Part shown: in pieces, positions 26,201 to 38,171 of the stretch
Layout: every line of letters begins with the position of its first letter
Numbering within the stretch: the first letter of the stretch is position 1
Assembly: GCF_040581485.1 (NCBI RefSeq)
Contig: NC_090128.1
Location: forward strand, 45,910,931-45,974,930
DNA: 64,000 bases
Direction of reading: 5' to 3'
Source: Linepithema humile
Taxonomy: Eukaryota; Arthropoda; Insecta; Hymenoptera; Formicidae
Translations under genes and position numbers: made by a program
Notes under the pieces: generated by a model
The model's database searches: none
The model's input: the letters and a program-made list of their open reading frames with translations, nothing else
Told to the model about the DNA's origin: nothing

Positions 26201-29163
26201 TGTTAATTAATTGAAAAATTGTTCAATAAATTGCAAGGAAAACTTCTAGACTGGAAATGTAAGGAATTATTAAGTCAGAAGACGTCTAGCGCACACGAAT
26301 ATTTCAAAATTAGTAATTTCTTATTTGATTTCTTTTTAGATACACAAATAATCAACGTGGCGTGAATTCCATCTCACTCTAATTGCAAAAATTCTTCACA
26401 TATTGCACGAGGGAAAGTAACGCATCTTCGCGAAGGCGGGGCTGGCAGCTAAGATGCAATTTCTTAGCGCATTGTCACATTTTTGCGTAGGTTTTTCTAC
26501 GTCCGCTTTATTGTCTCAGCGAGACAAGCGATGGCGATTCCTTGTAAGGGCCGGAAAATGTTGGCACAGGCAATTGCAATTTTTTTGCTCCGCGTTTGTA
26601 AGCTTCCGCAGTTCCATTTCCATTCTGTAGCACCATCGTCGAGCATTCTCGTTGCTGGGTTTTCCCTTTGTTCCTTGTTTTTTTATGACTTATTTTCCTC
26701 TTGTTTTCGCTTCCGCATTCGTGCTTCTGCGCGAGACACTTTTTTGCACGAAGATCCGAGAGCAGATATACCGGCGCGCGATTTTCGCTAGAGAACGATG
26801 GAACGTAAATATTTATTAATTCGTCGTCGTGTTCTCCAAACGACGCGTTTTCTTTATTTTGTAGGAAAGTAGCTTAAAAGATTTTACAGATTATTCAGCA
26901 ATCTCTTCTCGAAACGTGCGGCGCAACAATACTATTTTCTTTTTGCTGATTGCTTAGGAGAGAGCATCGAGAGAACTCGTGCGTACACGGCAAACAAGTT
27001 TCCGCCGAAATTAGGTTTGTGCGGCGCCCGTTGGAAACACTTTACGCGCGCGATATCGATCGTCCTTTGACGATGTTTGCCGGCAGACACGGTTACAATG
27101 ACGCTAACTCGTATAATTGTTCGGTTATACTCGGGCTAATTGCATTTGCCCGCCCGCGCGGCTCCTCTCTTCGGCGGAGTGCAATTTAATTTATGGGCGA
27201 GCGCCGGTCTAAAGTAGTCAGGAGTCCTCGGTTTCACCTGGACGACTCCCCCAGTTCCGGCGCATTCGGATTCAGAGCTCGGGACGAAATCAATACATAG
27301 ATATCGTGCGCCTCAGCTATTTTCCCCCGTTCCCGGCCTGCTCCCCTGCTTCCGGTAATAAGTTTCCCGGCTGCGCAGTAAAGTGTGCCAAGGGGAAAAA
27401 AAGGAACGAAAGGAGGTCGCAGATATATTGGCAAGCGTCGAAAACCGAGGAAATCGAATCTTTCCAATTTCTAATCTTTTTTGGCTCGGACGAAAGTTGC
27501 TGACATCCGGAAAAATCACTCACCCGAGCTGTCCCTGCTGAAAAATCTGCGGAGTCCGCAATTTTTCTGCCACTTTTGAATCGACTGAATTAATATCAAG
27601 TTCTGTCAATATGCTTAATTTTTCTGAAATGCAAATGTGCATTAATTAATTTACATTACTAACGATTTGCCTTTGTTGCAATTTCACTTTAATACAAAAG
27701 TTTATTGTGAAGCTTGACAGGCATTTAGATTTCTAAAAAAAATGAGAAGCCTGCTTGGCAATGAAAATACAGGACTTTTAAATATTGACAATGTATAATC
27801 ACTCTGTACAAGTCGTCAGATGAGAAAATACAGACAAAGAAACAGAGAAAAAGCAGTGGTGGAAGGACGCGGTGCGCTCGTCGTGATCGGCGCGCAGAAC
27901 GGGCAGCATTATTCGCGCTGCGCGCACCGATTCATCCGTCATTGTCCGAGAGCCCTTTGTAACGTTACACGAGGATGACTTTCGCGGCATATGGGCTCAT
28001 TCACCGGTGAATCGCTACAAGTGTGCACGGCATACACACGTGCACTCACCGTATTTCGGTGCTGACCAACGACTCTTACGACTTTCCGAGCTCGGAAAAT
28101 ATACGCCAGCTGCGCAAATGCGATGGTACAGCTATGCATGAATTAAGAAACAGAAAGGTACAAGCGTTCGGTTAATGTCGCCGAAAGCTGAGAGACAGAC
28201 ACGTGCGACGTCGCTTGGAACGACGTAATTTCGTGGAAAGTCAGAATCTACTCATTTATCATTCAACGAGCGAGGAAGGTCGCTGCTCTGTTTACCTTCT
28301 TTCGATCCATCGCTCGCGCACACGGAGGGTTTGAGCAAACAAGTCGCGACGAAAGGGTCGGATGTGCTGACGATGTGGGTGCTGGGGGAGGAAAAGGGGG
28401 GGGCAACGATGGAGAATTGCGTGCGATTCGATGAGACGTTCCCGTGGAATGGCAGCGAGTCACGCCTCATCGCGAGGACATGCGTACAGCTGACGCATAC
28501 TGGGGGTGAATAAACTTAAGGGGGTAGCCATTATCATACTCTTGATATACTCGCAGAAAATTACGCAGTCGAGCGAGCTCGTCAGGCGTACATTGACAAA
28601 ATGAATATTACTTAATCTACTCAATTTACCGCTTATGTCTGAATTTACATTTCTTCGCTGGAAATTTTACTGTGCAAGCAAAACTTGTGGCTTTCAGAGC
28701 TTTAGCTTAAGAATTAACAAAGATAGAAATAGAATATTCTTGCTTAAAAATTTATAATTATAATAATTGTGTGTAAGTTGCGTTACTTGACGCGTTTTTG
28801 GATTTCACTTAATCGGGCGTGAAATCCACGCAAATCTGGATGAAATTTTGAGGACGGTTGTACCGTCTCGGTATGCGGATTGCAACAATCGATAATCACT
28901 AGAAGAATAGAAAGGGAATTGATAGACGACGGCGATGAGGTAGTTCACTTTAGCGAAACGCCCGGATTATAACGACTCGTCGTGCTTTAATACAGCGGAG
29001 GTGCACAGTTGCAAACAACAGAGGGGTGAATAAAATCCAGACAAATACACAGCGGAACCCATTAATCTGTTGTTTATAATATCATATAGAAACACACATA
29101 TAATATCAACACAATTCATGAAAATGTTATATAGAATTACTACATAAAATGCATATATATAAG

Positions 29164-29363
29164 AAATGTTACATATCAAATACACATTACACACTTAATC
29201 TTACAATATATTCTTTATATAATTAAGCATCTTGTTATTTTCATTCGATAGAATTTATATATATAATAAATGTTACATATAAAATACACATTACATATTT
29301 AATCTTACAATATATTCTTTATATAATTAAGCATCTTGTTATTTTTATTCGATAGAATTTATA
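29164..29363. repeat. Two-copy tandem duplication, 104-bp unit
   Basis: The block starting AAATGTTACATAT at 29164 recurs at 29268 with few differences, through CACATTACA, TTAATCTTACAATATATTC, AATTAAGCATCTTGTTATTT and ATTCGATAGAATTTATAT. It lies about 0.5 kb beyond the tetraspanin stop, so it may be within or just past its 3' UTR. Confidence 0.8.
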
Positions 29364-29852
29364 TTTCCTGATGATAAATGAAGAATCGGAACTATCGTAT
29401 AACTAATGGAACGTAAAGAAAAGCGATCGCTGGAAAAATTAATTTTTACACATTACTTCACTCGGTATTGATCGACAATAATTACCGAAAGGATTGACAG
29501 ATGCATAATATACATATGCATTTGTTACGGCACATATATAAGGTACTCGATACATTAACGTACTCATGACACACGCAACTAAATCGAAAATAATCTTACA
29601 CGTATAAATTATATACCAAAATATAAAGAATAATGATAATCATGATACAATGCTATATTCATGTAACAAATTGGCGAGAACTGTACAATCGGATAGAGAT
29701 TTGTTCGTTTGATTATCACGGTGTGATCAGGTGCGCTTACAGCGACGAGTAATCGATGAAATTGTATGAAAAAATCCCCTAAGGATTTCGAAAACCCACC
29801 TCCTTCCCGTACTTTCTTACGGAGAGCAGCCTCCATCTAAGTACTCCTCCTG

Positions 29853-31757
29853 TCATTGGATCGTTTTGAAGAGCACGCAAGACATAATTATAGCAAAGAA
29901 CTGCAAGTTGAAAAAAATCAAATCAAAATACTGCGTAACAAATAAGAAATATATATTTAAACGCAAAGATGTGAAAACGCTAGTCACAGAAACGATTTTT
30001 TGAAAAGAAAAATACAAAAGAAAAAGTATTCGTGTATTTTATAATTCAATTCTAGAAGAAATATTTGCTAGATATTTTCCAACGCTGATGCTTCCTCTTA
30101 GATTTCAAGAGATTCATAAAAATGCAAACTGCACCCTTACCATCATGCATCCGAGTCCAAGACTAGCGCCGCCTATAAACTTTGAGTGCACGTGCAGGTT
30201 GTAATTAGTTCCGTTGATGCAACCCTCCACGTAAGCGTTCGAAGGATTCACCGTGTCCGAGCCGCTGTTGCAGTTAAATCGCTGCAAGCAGATAGACGGC
30301 CATGAGAAACACGGCTCGCGAGAAAGCCGATCGGCGGAGTGAAAGCGTGAGAGGACAAGACAGGGCGGTTAGGACTCGGGGCCGATTAAGTAATTGCGGC
30401 CAAATTGACGGTCTTCGGCGTTGCCGAAGGAAATCGGCGGGTCGTGAACGTTTCGGAATCGCGACGGCATCGCTCAAACCGCGAACAATTATTCGCGCCG
30501 ATTTGCGAATCGCCACTCGGACTCACGGATCCCGAAAACTCTCGGTCTGTCGATTTTACCGCTACAAGTCCCGCTTTTGCACAAAGGTCAAGCGGAATTC
30601 TACTTCTAGATATTAAGATTCGATTTGACAGAACTCGGCGAGAGTCATTAAGCAACGGAGAGACATCGTAATTGTTGCCGTATGTGCAAACGCGTATTAC
30701 AGTATGAGATGCACGTACGTAGTGAATTGCCGTCATTAGTTGCGCGGACGCGCAGCCGACTAACTATTTCATCAAGCTACGCACAGCCGCGTTGAGAAAG
30801 ATAATTGATTTTTACCTGGCCAGGTAGAATTTCTCGGCAACAGCTCTCGGGCACGTTAAGACCATACTTTCCCCAATCCCTCCAGCTGTCAACGCCGCAA
30901 CAGTGGTGCTAAAAGATTCAGAGTTAAATTAGCTACGGAAAATTTCGAATCATAATTGGATTCGACGCAGCGGCGAAAAACATACTCGATGTAAGATGAT
31001 AAAATTTTCCGGAAATTACTCACCGTTGATTGCGTGATGTCCCAGGCGTCCCGAATGGACTTGCGACTGTCGTAAAGTCGGATCGAACTCTTCATCTCTC
31101 TGTCGACGTTCAGCAACTTTTCGCGGAAAACGTATCCGAGAACGCCGCCGATGATCATGGTGACGAACAGCAGAAGCATGACTATGAAGTACTGAAAAAG
31201 ACGGGTCGAATTAATGAGTTTTCGAAGCTTCGAGAGTGAATAAAAAGCTGCGTGAATAAATAATTAAATTTTCTTTTCGATTAATTTGTTTCTGTGAGAT
31301 TAATTCATAGTTTTTTCCGGCATCAATTCAATGCAAAGTTTACCGAACAACATGATGCTGAGATATCGATTATCGGATGGAAGTGAATGCTTGATACTTA
31401 CTGTCAGAATCATACACTTGACTTCACGCGATGCACCGATACATCCGAAGAAGGCTATAAACGCCACGACGATCCCGCCAACTAGCAAGACGTAAACCGC
31501 ACCGGTTAGTAGATCGTTCCCTACGAGTTCACCTATCGCTGGTATTTTGTCATCTAGGGCCAATGCGGCTAAGGCCGTTATGCCAGCCCCTCCAATCTAG
31601 AGTGCAGATTAATATTTAATTTCCATGTATGCATTATTGTATAAATATATTGCATTTTTAATAAGGTATAACTTACGAAGATAATCAAGTTCATGAGCAA
31701 TAAGCCATATTTCATGAATTGACCGCAAAACTCTATCTCCGCTTCGTATTCTGACAT
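29853..31757 (-). CDS. Tetraspanin, complete, six exons, 241 aa
   Basis: Seen: ATG at 31757 and exons 31677-31757, 31402-31596, 31024-31191, 30816-30908, 30141-30281 and 29853-29900 (stop TGA 29853-29855); every intron falls between codons. The four membrane segments run MKYGLLLMNLIIFIGG..., AVYVLLVGGIVVAFIAFFGC, YFIVMLLLFVTMIIGGVLGY and ASLGLGCMM-FFAIIMSC. The large extracellular loop has the diagnostic CCG (residues 151-153), ESCC (Cys 171-172) and further cysteines at about 183 and 200, so six in all. An N-glycosylation site (NGT) lies at about 202. Juxtamembrane cysteines could be palmitoylated. The tail is short (LFKTIQ). Known: tetraspanins organise membrane microdomains with integrins, receptors and proteases. 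A uag-like acceptor 15 bases before the ATG suggests a non-coding first exon upstream. The exact family member is not assigned. Confidence 0.93.
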
Positions 31758-31772
31758 CTCGCCTGTGTTAAT

Positions 31773-34700
31773 CTGTTAACAAACCCAATAATAAAATTAT
31801 CAATAAAATGCAAGAATGTTATAAAGATGAAGCTTTGATATTTTGCTAAGTGCTTGCCACTTTTTATTATAGCTTTGCGATTGTTTCCACGCTATTTTGC
31901 ATAACGAATTAAAATTTGCAAATTTTATTCCAAGCAGAATTTGCACACTTTCCTCTTGTAAAAATTAATAGTCAAATTTTTGCCTTGTACTTTTGTCTTT
32001 CTTTTTTTGTCTCAGTCTATTATGTTATTTTACACCTTCGGTGTTATTATTTTTGCTCCGTCTCGTAAACGTAATATTATTAAATGGCTCGAAGGCTGCG
32101 AGACGAACGTAATTAGCCGAATTTTCATTACAGTCACGTATCATCGTTTTTAATTATGTCATACATCTCGATGACATCAGACTTATGTTTGACCTAGTTT
32201 GAAACACCTTGATCATACACCGTAACCCTGACCGTATTCATAGGCGTCGGACCTTCTTTGGTTTCACGGGGTTTCAAGATCGAGACGATAAAACTTATTA
32301 TGCACAGGATGATAAAAAGGAGATTTAAAAATTCAGAAAACTTACTTCTTTAATTGGATTAAATAATTATGTAAAGTTAAATTTGAACGTTTCATTCATT
32401 GTCTAATTTCAGATGGATTTTACTTCAATTTTTTTTCAACTGTTTACACTTCAGAGTCTCGTTACGACTTTTTACGACTTAGATTGAAATCTAATTTATT
32501 CGAGTGCGTCTCGCGCTCGTGTTACGTAGTGTTTCACACTCATTAACCTGGCATTCTAATAACTGTTTACGAGTCAAGAGGATAAACGGACCTTCGTGAT
32601 CAATGCGAGTTTTCACGGCTCGGAAAACTCCGGGCAACTTCCTGTTTTGAAAATACTACGCACACGGCACAATTACTCGTTATTGTTCATCGAACACGTA
32701 ATAGGATTCCGGTGGTACAATGCCGTTCGGCAGCTTCGATATTTATGTCGCGGCACCGGATGGAGGCGCGATCAATTTCTGGAACACTCGCGTAACGCTT
32801 CATCGCTGGAGGACACGTTTCACCTGTCATAAGAACGTACACGTCGTTCTACATTTATTGACGCAGTGCGATCCTGAAGGAAACGATTCAGGTTAACGCG
32901 CACAATGATTGCTATCGCTCCGCACGATATAGCATACCGCACTCACATAAGCCTCCCGTGTTTTGTAACGCGTTGTAACGTAGACCTCGGTCACGCACCA
33001 GCATACTGCCTCGAAAAACACGTTGAGACCGAGAGAGAAAGTGGCTTCTCCCTTCGCAGATTAAGTAATCCACGGTCAGCGCGAGACGCAAAAATGACGC
33101 GATGATGCTCGCACCTTGCAGCCTTGCATATCGCGGATGACGTCATACGCAAAGATGATGTCGAGATCTTTTTCAAAGTTTATCTTGTTGAGGTTGCTTT
33201 TCTGTATGTTAACAGCATCCGATTACTTGTTATTCCACGAAGTGGAATGAAGTCATGAGAGAATCTACATCCTGGTTTATATAGAGTGACCCAGAAAAAG
33301 CCGAGGAAGTGTTGTATCAACAAGTTACGAAGGTAAATCAATTTTTTTCAAAGCCACCTTGGATTCGAGAGATTAATCAAAAATTCAAAAAGAATGGCTC
33401 AAAACTACGTCTGGAATATCTTGTACACAAAGATGCGCGTTTTAAGAATTAATTTGCAAGTCAATAGTCGCGAAACTTTGTTGGAAAATGTGTGCTTAAA
33501 AGTGACTCGCGCTTGTTAAATAAATTACTGGATCTCGGCGTAGAAGTGTCGATGCAATCTGAGTAACAATCTCTGACTTCATCAGTTAAAAACGTCGTAG
33601 CGTAGAATGCTGAAGTATGTAGTTCGCTTTATTGCGAGTTATCGGGTGAAGCGGCGTCTTTCCCTTAAGGCAATGAAGCAACAAATATACCATTTATTTG
33701 CTCTTCCTTAAACACGCAATGTCAGAGTAACACTTGGACGATTCCGCGGCCGTCAATCCCGCGTCTATTTAAACGCAGAGGAACACAAGCGCGAAACTTT
33801 ATTTGTATAGAATTATTTTCAGAGTTTCTACCGCGAGATAAACACGACGCCTTTCACATTCGCGAGAAATCAGCATCCACGTGTCTCAGCGAACAATCAC
33901 GTATTTATCCGCGTGATGCGAAACACTTCTCTTACATGTGCTAAAAATAGTTACATGTATGCGTATATCTGCAAACAATCTTGGCAGAATTGTGAACGAT
34001 TGTTCACAAATTGTTGACAAGAAATGCCGGGAATGTCCGTAGAAACAGGAAGAGCGTGTAGGAAGAAGGAAGAGATTGAAGCCCCCGATAAATCGAAAGT
34101 TAATCTTGGCGCGAGGTCGCCGAGCTTCATTCTTCCAAGTAGTACTACGACGATCCCTGTTCAACTGTTCCTTTCATACTCACGCTGAGTTTATGAAAAC
34201 TGAACTTATAAGCTATGCGCAAACTGATACGTGCAATCGGAGCGCGTTTCAACGAAAACGAAACCGACGCCGTGCGACACCCTTGTGTACAATCGTTGCT
34301 TCTACGATGTACGAGCATTCATCTTCGTGAGATTTACGATAATTTTTGTAAACATCGCGTCGGGAGGGGAAGTCGGTAACATCGGCTAGTAATATAAAAA
34401 TCGGCGCGTTACATCTCGAAGTTACACGGAGATCCGCCAAATGATTTCAATGCTCTCACGAATTTAGGACAAAATATATCGCGCGCGAGTGAAATTTCTC
34501 ATCATAATTATTTTTTAATAGATGACGCTTGCATATTTGACATAACTGCTGACAGAACCGCAAAATCTGCAAAATTTGGAACATTATATCGAATGTTCTT
34601 GTGGTACAACAACAAATCTATAAATATATTTTACATTTTAAAACAGGTTTTTATTGATTTTTCTTTAATATACCGGAATAGTTGAAGGCATATAATGTAA

Positions 34701-37700
34701 ATGCGCACAAGAGTCTCTCTACCTAAATCTAGTTTTAGAAAGGCTCTATAAAGAATCTTTTAACGATTCGAGTCACGTAGCAGCGCTACATATTAAAATG
34801 TATTCGTCTTATATTTCGATAAAATATAACATCTTTCTGTGAAATTTTCTTTTAAATATAATTGCACGTTTATCAAATAAAAAAAATAAATATACTGCTT
34901 TTTATAATATTTAAAAATAAATACATTTAAAATTAAACAGAATAATTAAGGAATAATGGCACTTATCTTTGTGCCGCATTTATAAATCATGATAACTGAT
35001 TTAATTAGCTTCTTATTGTTACTGATAGAAAATATGTGTGTATCAAAATATTTAAAAATATAAACTGGCGAAATTTTGCGGCTCTTATTGTCAGCAACTT
35101 TCTCGCTTATTAGCCATCAAGTTCATTCACGTGTATGTAAATTAAATTAGCACATTAACTAAGAAAGTTTCTGTCTTCTCGTCCGACCACTTCATGAATT
35201 GATATTATTCGACGAACGTAGGCGCAAGTTAAGCTACATATTATTTCCTTAACGAACTAGATTATCTTTAATTATACTTCCTTTCTGTGTGATTCATGAC
35301 CTCAGAACAATATTATGATAAAACAACAATTTAATCTAATAAGATATACGGGTAATTTACTTTGAAAATGAAATTAGTCAGACTCTCATACAGCACAAAA
35401 TATCCTACATATCCTTAGGACATCTTAGGGAGATCTCAATGTCCTCAGAACATCCTTCGGACACCGAAATATCCTCGATGTCCTGAGGATATCCTGAGGA
35501 TGTTTTGTGCTGTATGGACTGTATGTTAGCGATGTCATTTTCATATCAATTTCCTTGTTTGTGCGTGTTAATTTAAAAAATTAAAAACTCGCGAAACAGG
35601 ATTTTCTCCTTTAACTAAAACTTCAACTTTTTGCAAAGCAGAAACTTATCAAAATATCAGATTCGTATAATTATGAAACTGCGACGCGTTGAGCGTAAAT
35701 GGCGGTAACTTCTGCGATGAATCACCGCGATGCGTCCTGGCGTCTCTACGTCAATCGAGGGAGAAGAAAAACCGTTTTCATGCGAGTCGCGGTGCTACGA
35801 TATCCTCTAACCGACGCCGATCGATTGCTCAACATTTCTACTTACGCTGATCCCAGGCGTGAATCCTTTCTCCATTCGGCGGTAAGCGGCGGGAAAACAA
35901 ATAATTCCTTTCTTTCCGCGGAGAGCTTCCCTAGTTTCGAAGATGCCAAGCGATGAATTGCGTGCGCACTGGAAAGGACTCAATGGACCATCGACGACGA
36001 TCGCATTCGTGTTTCGTTTTCGGCGAGGGAATTTCGTATAAGGCGTCTAGTGCCGGACGATCAGCGTGAACACATGCGATTTCAGGCCGAGTCGGAGTGA
36101 AACTGAAATGGTAAGACCGAGCGAACTTCTGTCTCGTTCACTCTCTCTTTCCGTCTCCGTCCTACTATTTTTCTCCTGCTCCCTTCCCAATCGCTTTTAT
36201 ACTATAGTCTCTCTCAACAAGTTATCGTTCACTGTGGCATACGCGTCGCGTATACGTTACTACTATCACGGTCTAACTATAGTGCGAGCCGTTGTATATA
36301 CGAGTTGAAGCACGAAGAAAATCTATGATGGGGTCCAATGAAAATGGGGAATTGCGTTTGGTACATATACAGGAGACGCATGCTCAAATATGCGCGCGTG
36401 CGCACACGCACACAATGTTATGGGGCCTCTTCTCGAGCTCCATTTTCGATCCGGAATGCAAATGCGATAATCAAGTCATCTATCGTTTGCAAAAGATAAT
36501 CGTTAACATAATTGTTTTGATAATTTCTGTCGCGACATTCCTCGATAACACTCGTCGCTGAAAGAAGTATAGCGTTGTCTCACTTTCATTGCACGGAATC
36601 TTAAGCGAGTTATATGGGGAGATCTAAGCGGACACTCTATTATTCAATTATTCAATTATTACGCGAAACACGAAAAAAAGTCGAAAAGTAAAGGGACATT
36701 TTTAATTAATTTAATTTAGGAATCAAAAATTCCTTTACTTTTTTACTTTTCTTCAACTTTTTTGAATCATAACTTTTTCCACCCATTAATATATAATTAT
36801 TATTAAACGTTTATATTCTACGATAATGTAAATTAAGTAATACACTATTGCACGATCAACTTGCTTTTTGGCTCTTTACGCTCCTGTTTAATAATTTTGA
36901 TTTTGAAAATCATATGAGCCTTATATCTTTTTAATTTTTAATTATTATTAATATATAATTATTATTCTAATACTCTTTGTAGAATGTTTCTGATAAAGAA
37001 ATTGTCCGATTTAGTCTAAAGTATTTTTCTTACATTAATACGCTTTTATATTTCTTTTTTATATTATTTACACAATTATAACGATTGTATAATTTCAAGA
37101 AACAATTAATTGTTGAGTTACATCAATTACATTGATTATTGAGGGTGCATTTTATCAAATGTGAAGTGAGATTAAACGTGGGTGGGTCTTGACTATTTGT
37201 AACACGCATATCACGTGCTTCCGTCATCTCCAAAGTTAATTCGCATTTGATAGCGGTAATTTCAACGTTTGTTTAGTAACTACTCCACCCAAGCAATAAT
37301 CGTTGGCCCTAATTGAAATAATCGGCATTCAGGCTTTAAGAGTTTTAATGAAACCATCGTTGTACGTTAATTTTGCGAATATTACGCAAAGTAATATATT
37401 TGTAATTTTTGTCATTTTTTTTATATGTATTGGCTTTACAAAAGAATATTTAATATAACACACTTTATCCACATAAATTAATTCTACTTGTAAGATATTT
37501 TTCATATTTCAAAAACATAATATTATTTTTTTATACAATTTGTTGCGTGTTATAAATTATATAAAATAGATTTTAAAAACCTGGAAGCGCTTCATTATCT
37601 AAACACTAATATAATGACACAATTATTGTTGATTCATTTTGGAGAATGTATATATAAAAGTAAGAAAATCTGGCTTACTTAATCATAAGGATCGCGATTA

Positions 37701-38171
37701 AATATTACAATATATAAACATAAGTTCTAAATAACATGAAAGAAATTTATTTTAAATCACTCGCGTAGACGATCCCAGCGGTATCTATTGAGAAACAAAC
37801 GCACGATGTTTAGGGTGCAAAATGGCGACGAGTATTTTCAAGGTAGATAGGTGCGGTTCTCTTGTCCGAGTAATTATAATCGCCGCACCAGCGCAACGTT
37901 ATTTCGTGTGATAGCTTCTGCTTGTGATTGTTTTGGTGAAATCGAAATATTTGGTCGAATTGTTGTTCGAACGGCTTGCTGCGATAGCTCGTGGTTTAAC
38001 GTGTCAGCTGTTAGATGTTTGTATACGTTCAGATGCATACATCGTTTGTAACGCGTTGCAACGCGTTGTAAGCCACGAACAGTATGCAATAACGCTTTAC
38101 GCTCGACAGCTGCATCGATCCAATGAAACGTGAACAATTTTTATCGAATAAAGAGAAAACCAGGTACAGAC
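31773..38171. other. Intergenic region between tetraspanin and TDRD3
   Basis: No supported gene. The left part probably contains the tetraspanin 5' non-coding exon, promoter and first intron; the last few hundred bases must contain the TDRD3 promoter. A palindromic repeat lies at 35387-35516. A direct repeat of the motif attaatatataattattatt occurs near 36785 and 36945. At about 33283 a TATA-flanked GAGTGACCC resembles an end of a DNA element, but I found no matching second end. Confidence 0.5.
35387..35516. repeat. Palindromic interspersed repeat with internal GGACATCC-type units
   Basis: CATACAGCACAAAA at 35387-35400 is the exact reverse complement of TTTTGTGCTGTATG at 35503-35516. The interior is built of variants of ATCCT, AGGACAT and TCCTGAGGAT that also pair with each other, so most of the 130 bases can fold into one hairpin. 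Confidence 0.75.

Larger units (their letters stand above)
13456..29852. other. No confirmed gene; possible 5' region of the PDZ gene
   Basis: This stretch separates the candidate 13.3-kb exon from the tetraspanin 3' end. It holds a TA-flanked MITE (17540-17862), a three-unit 15-mer array near 17209-17252, poly-T tracts (17132-17159 and 23204-23232), a GGC repeat (25618-25640) and GC-rich blocks with long but unconvincing open frames. Around 25.55-25.80 kb the minus strand has splice-like signals (acceptor tttctag, donor CTAAG|GTACGT) near low-complexity open frames. The phases do not fit the 13.3-kb exon, so I did not call it coding. Confidence 0.4.

Noticed and set aside
33281..33320. TATAGAGTGACCCAGAAA resembling a transposon end
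   Set aside because: No matching second end or target duplication was found nearby.
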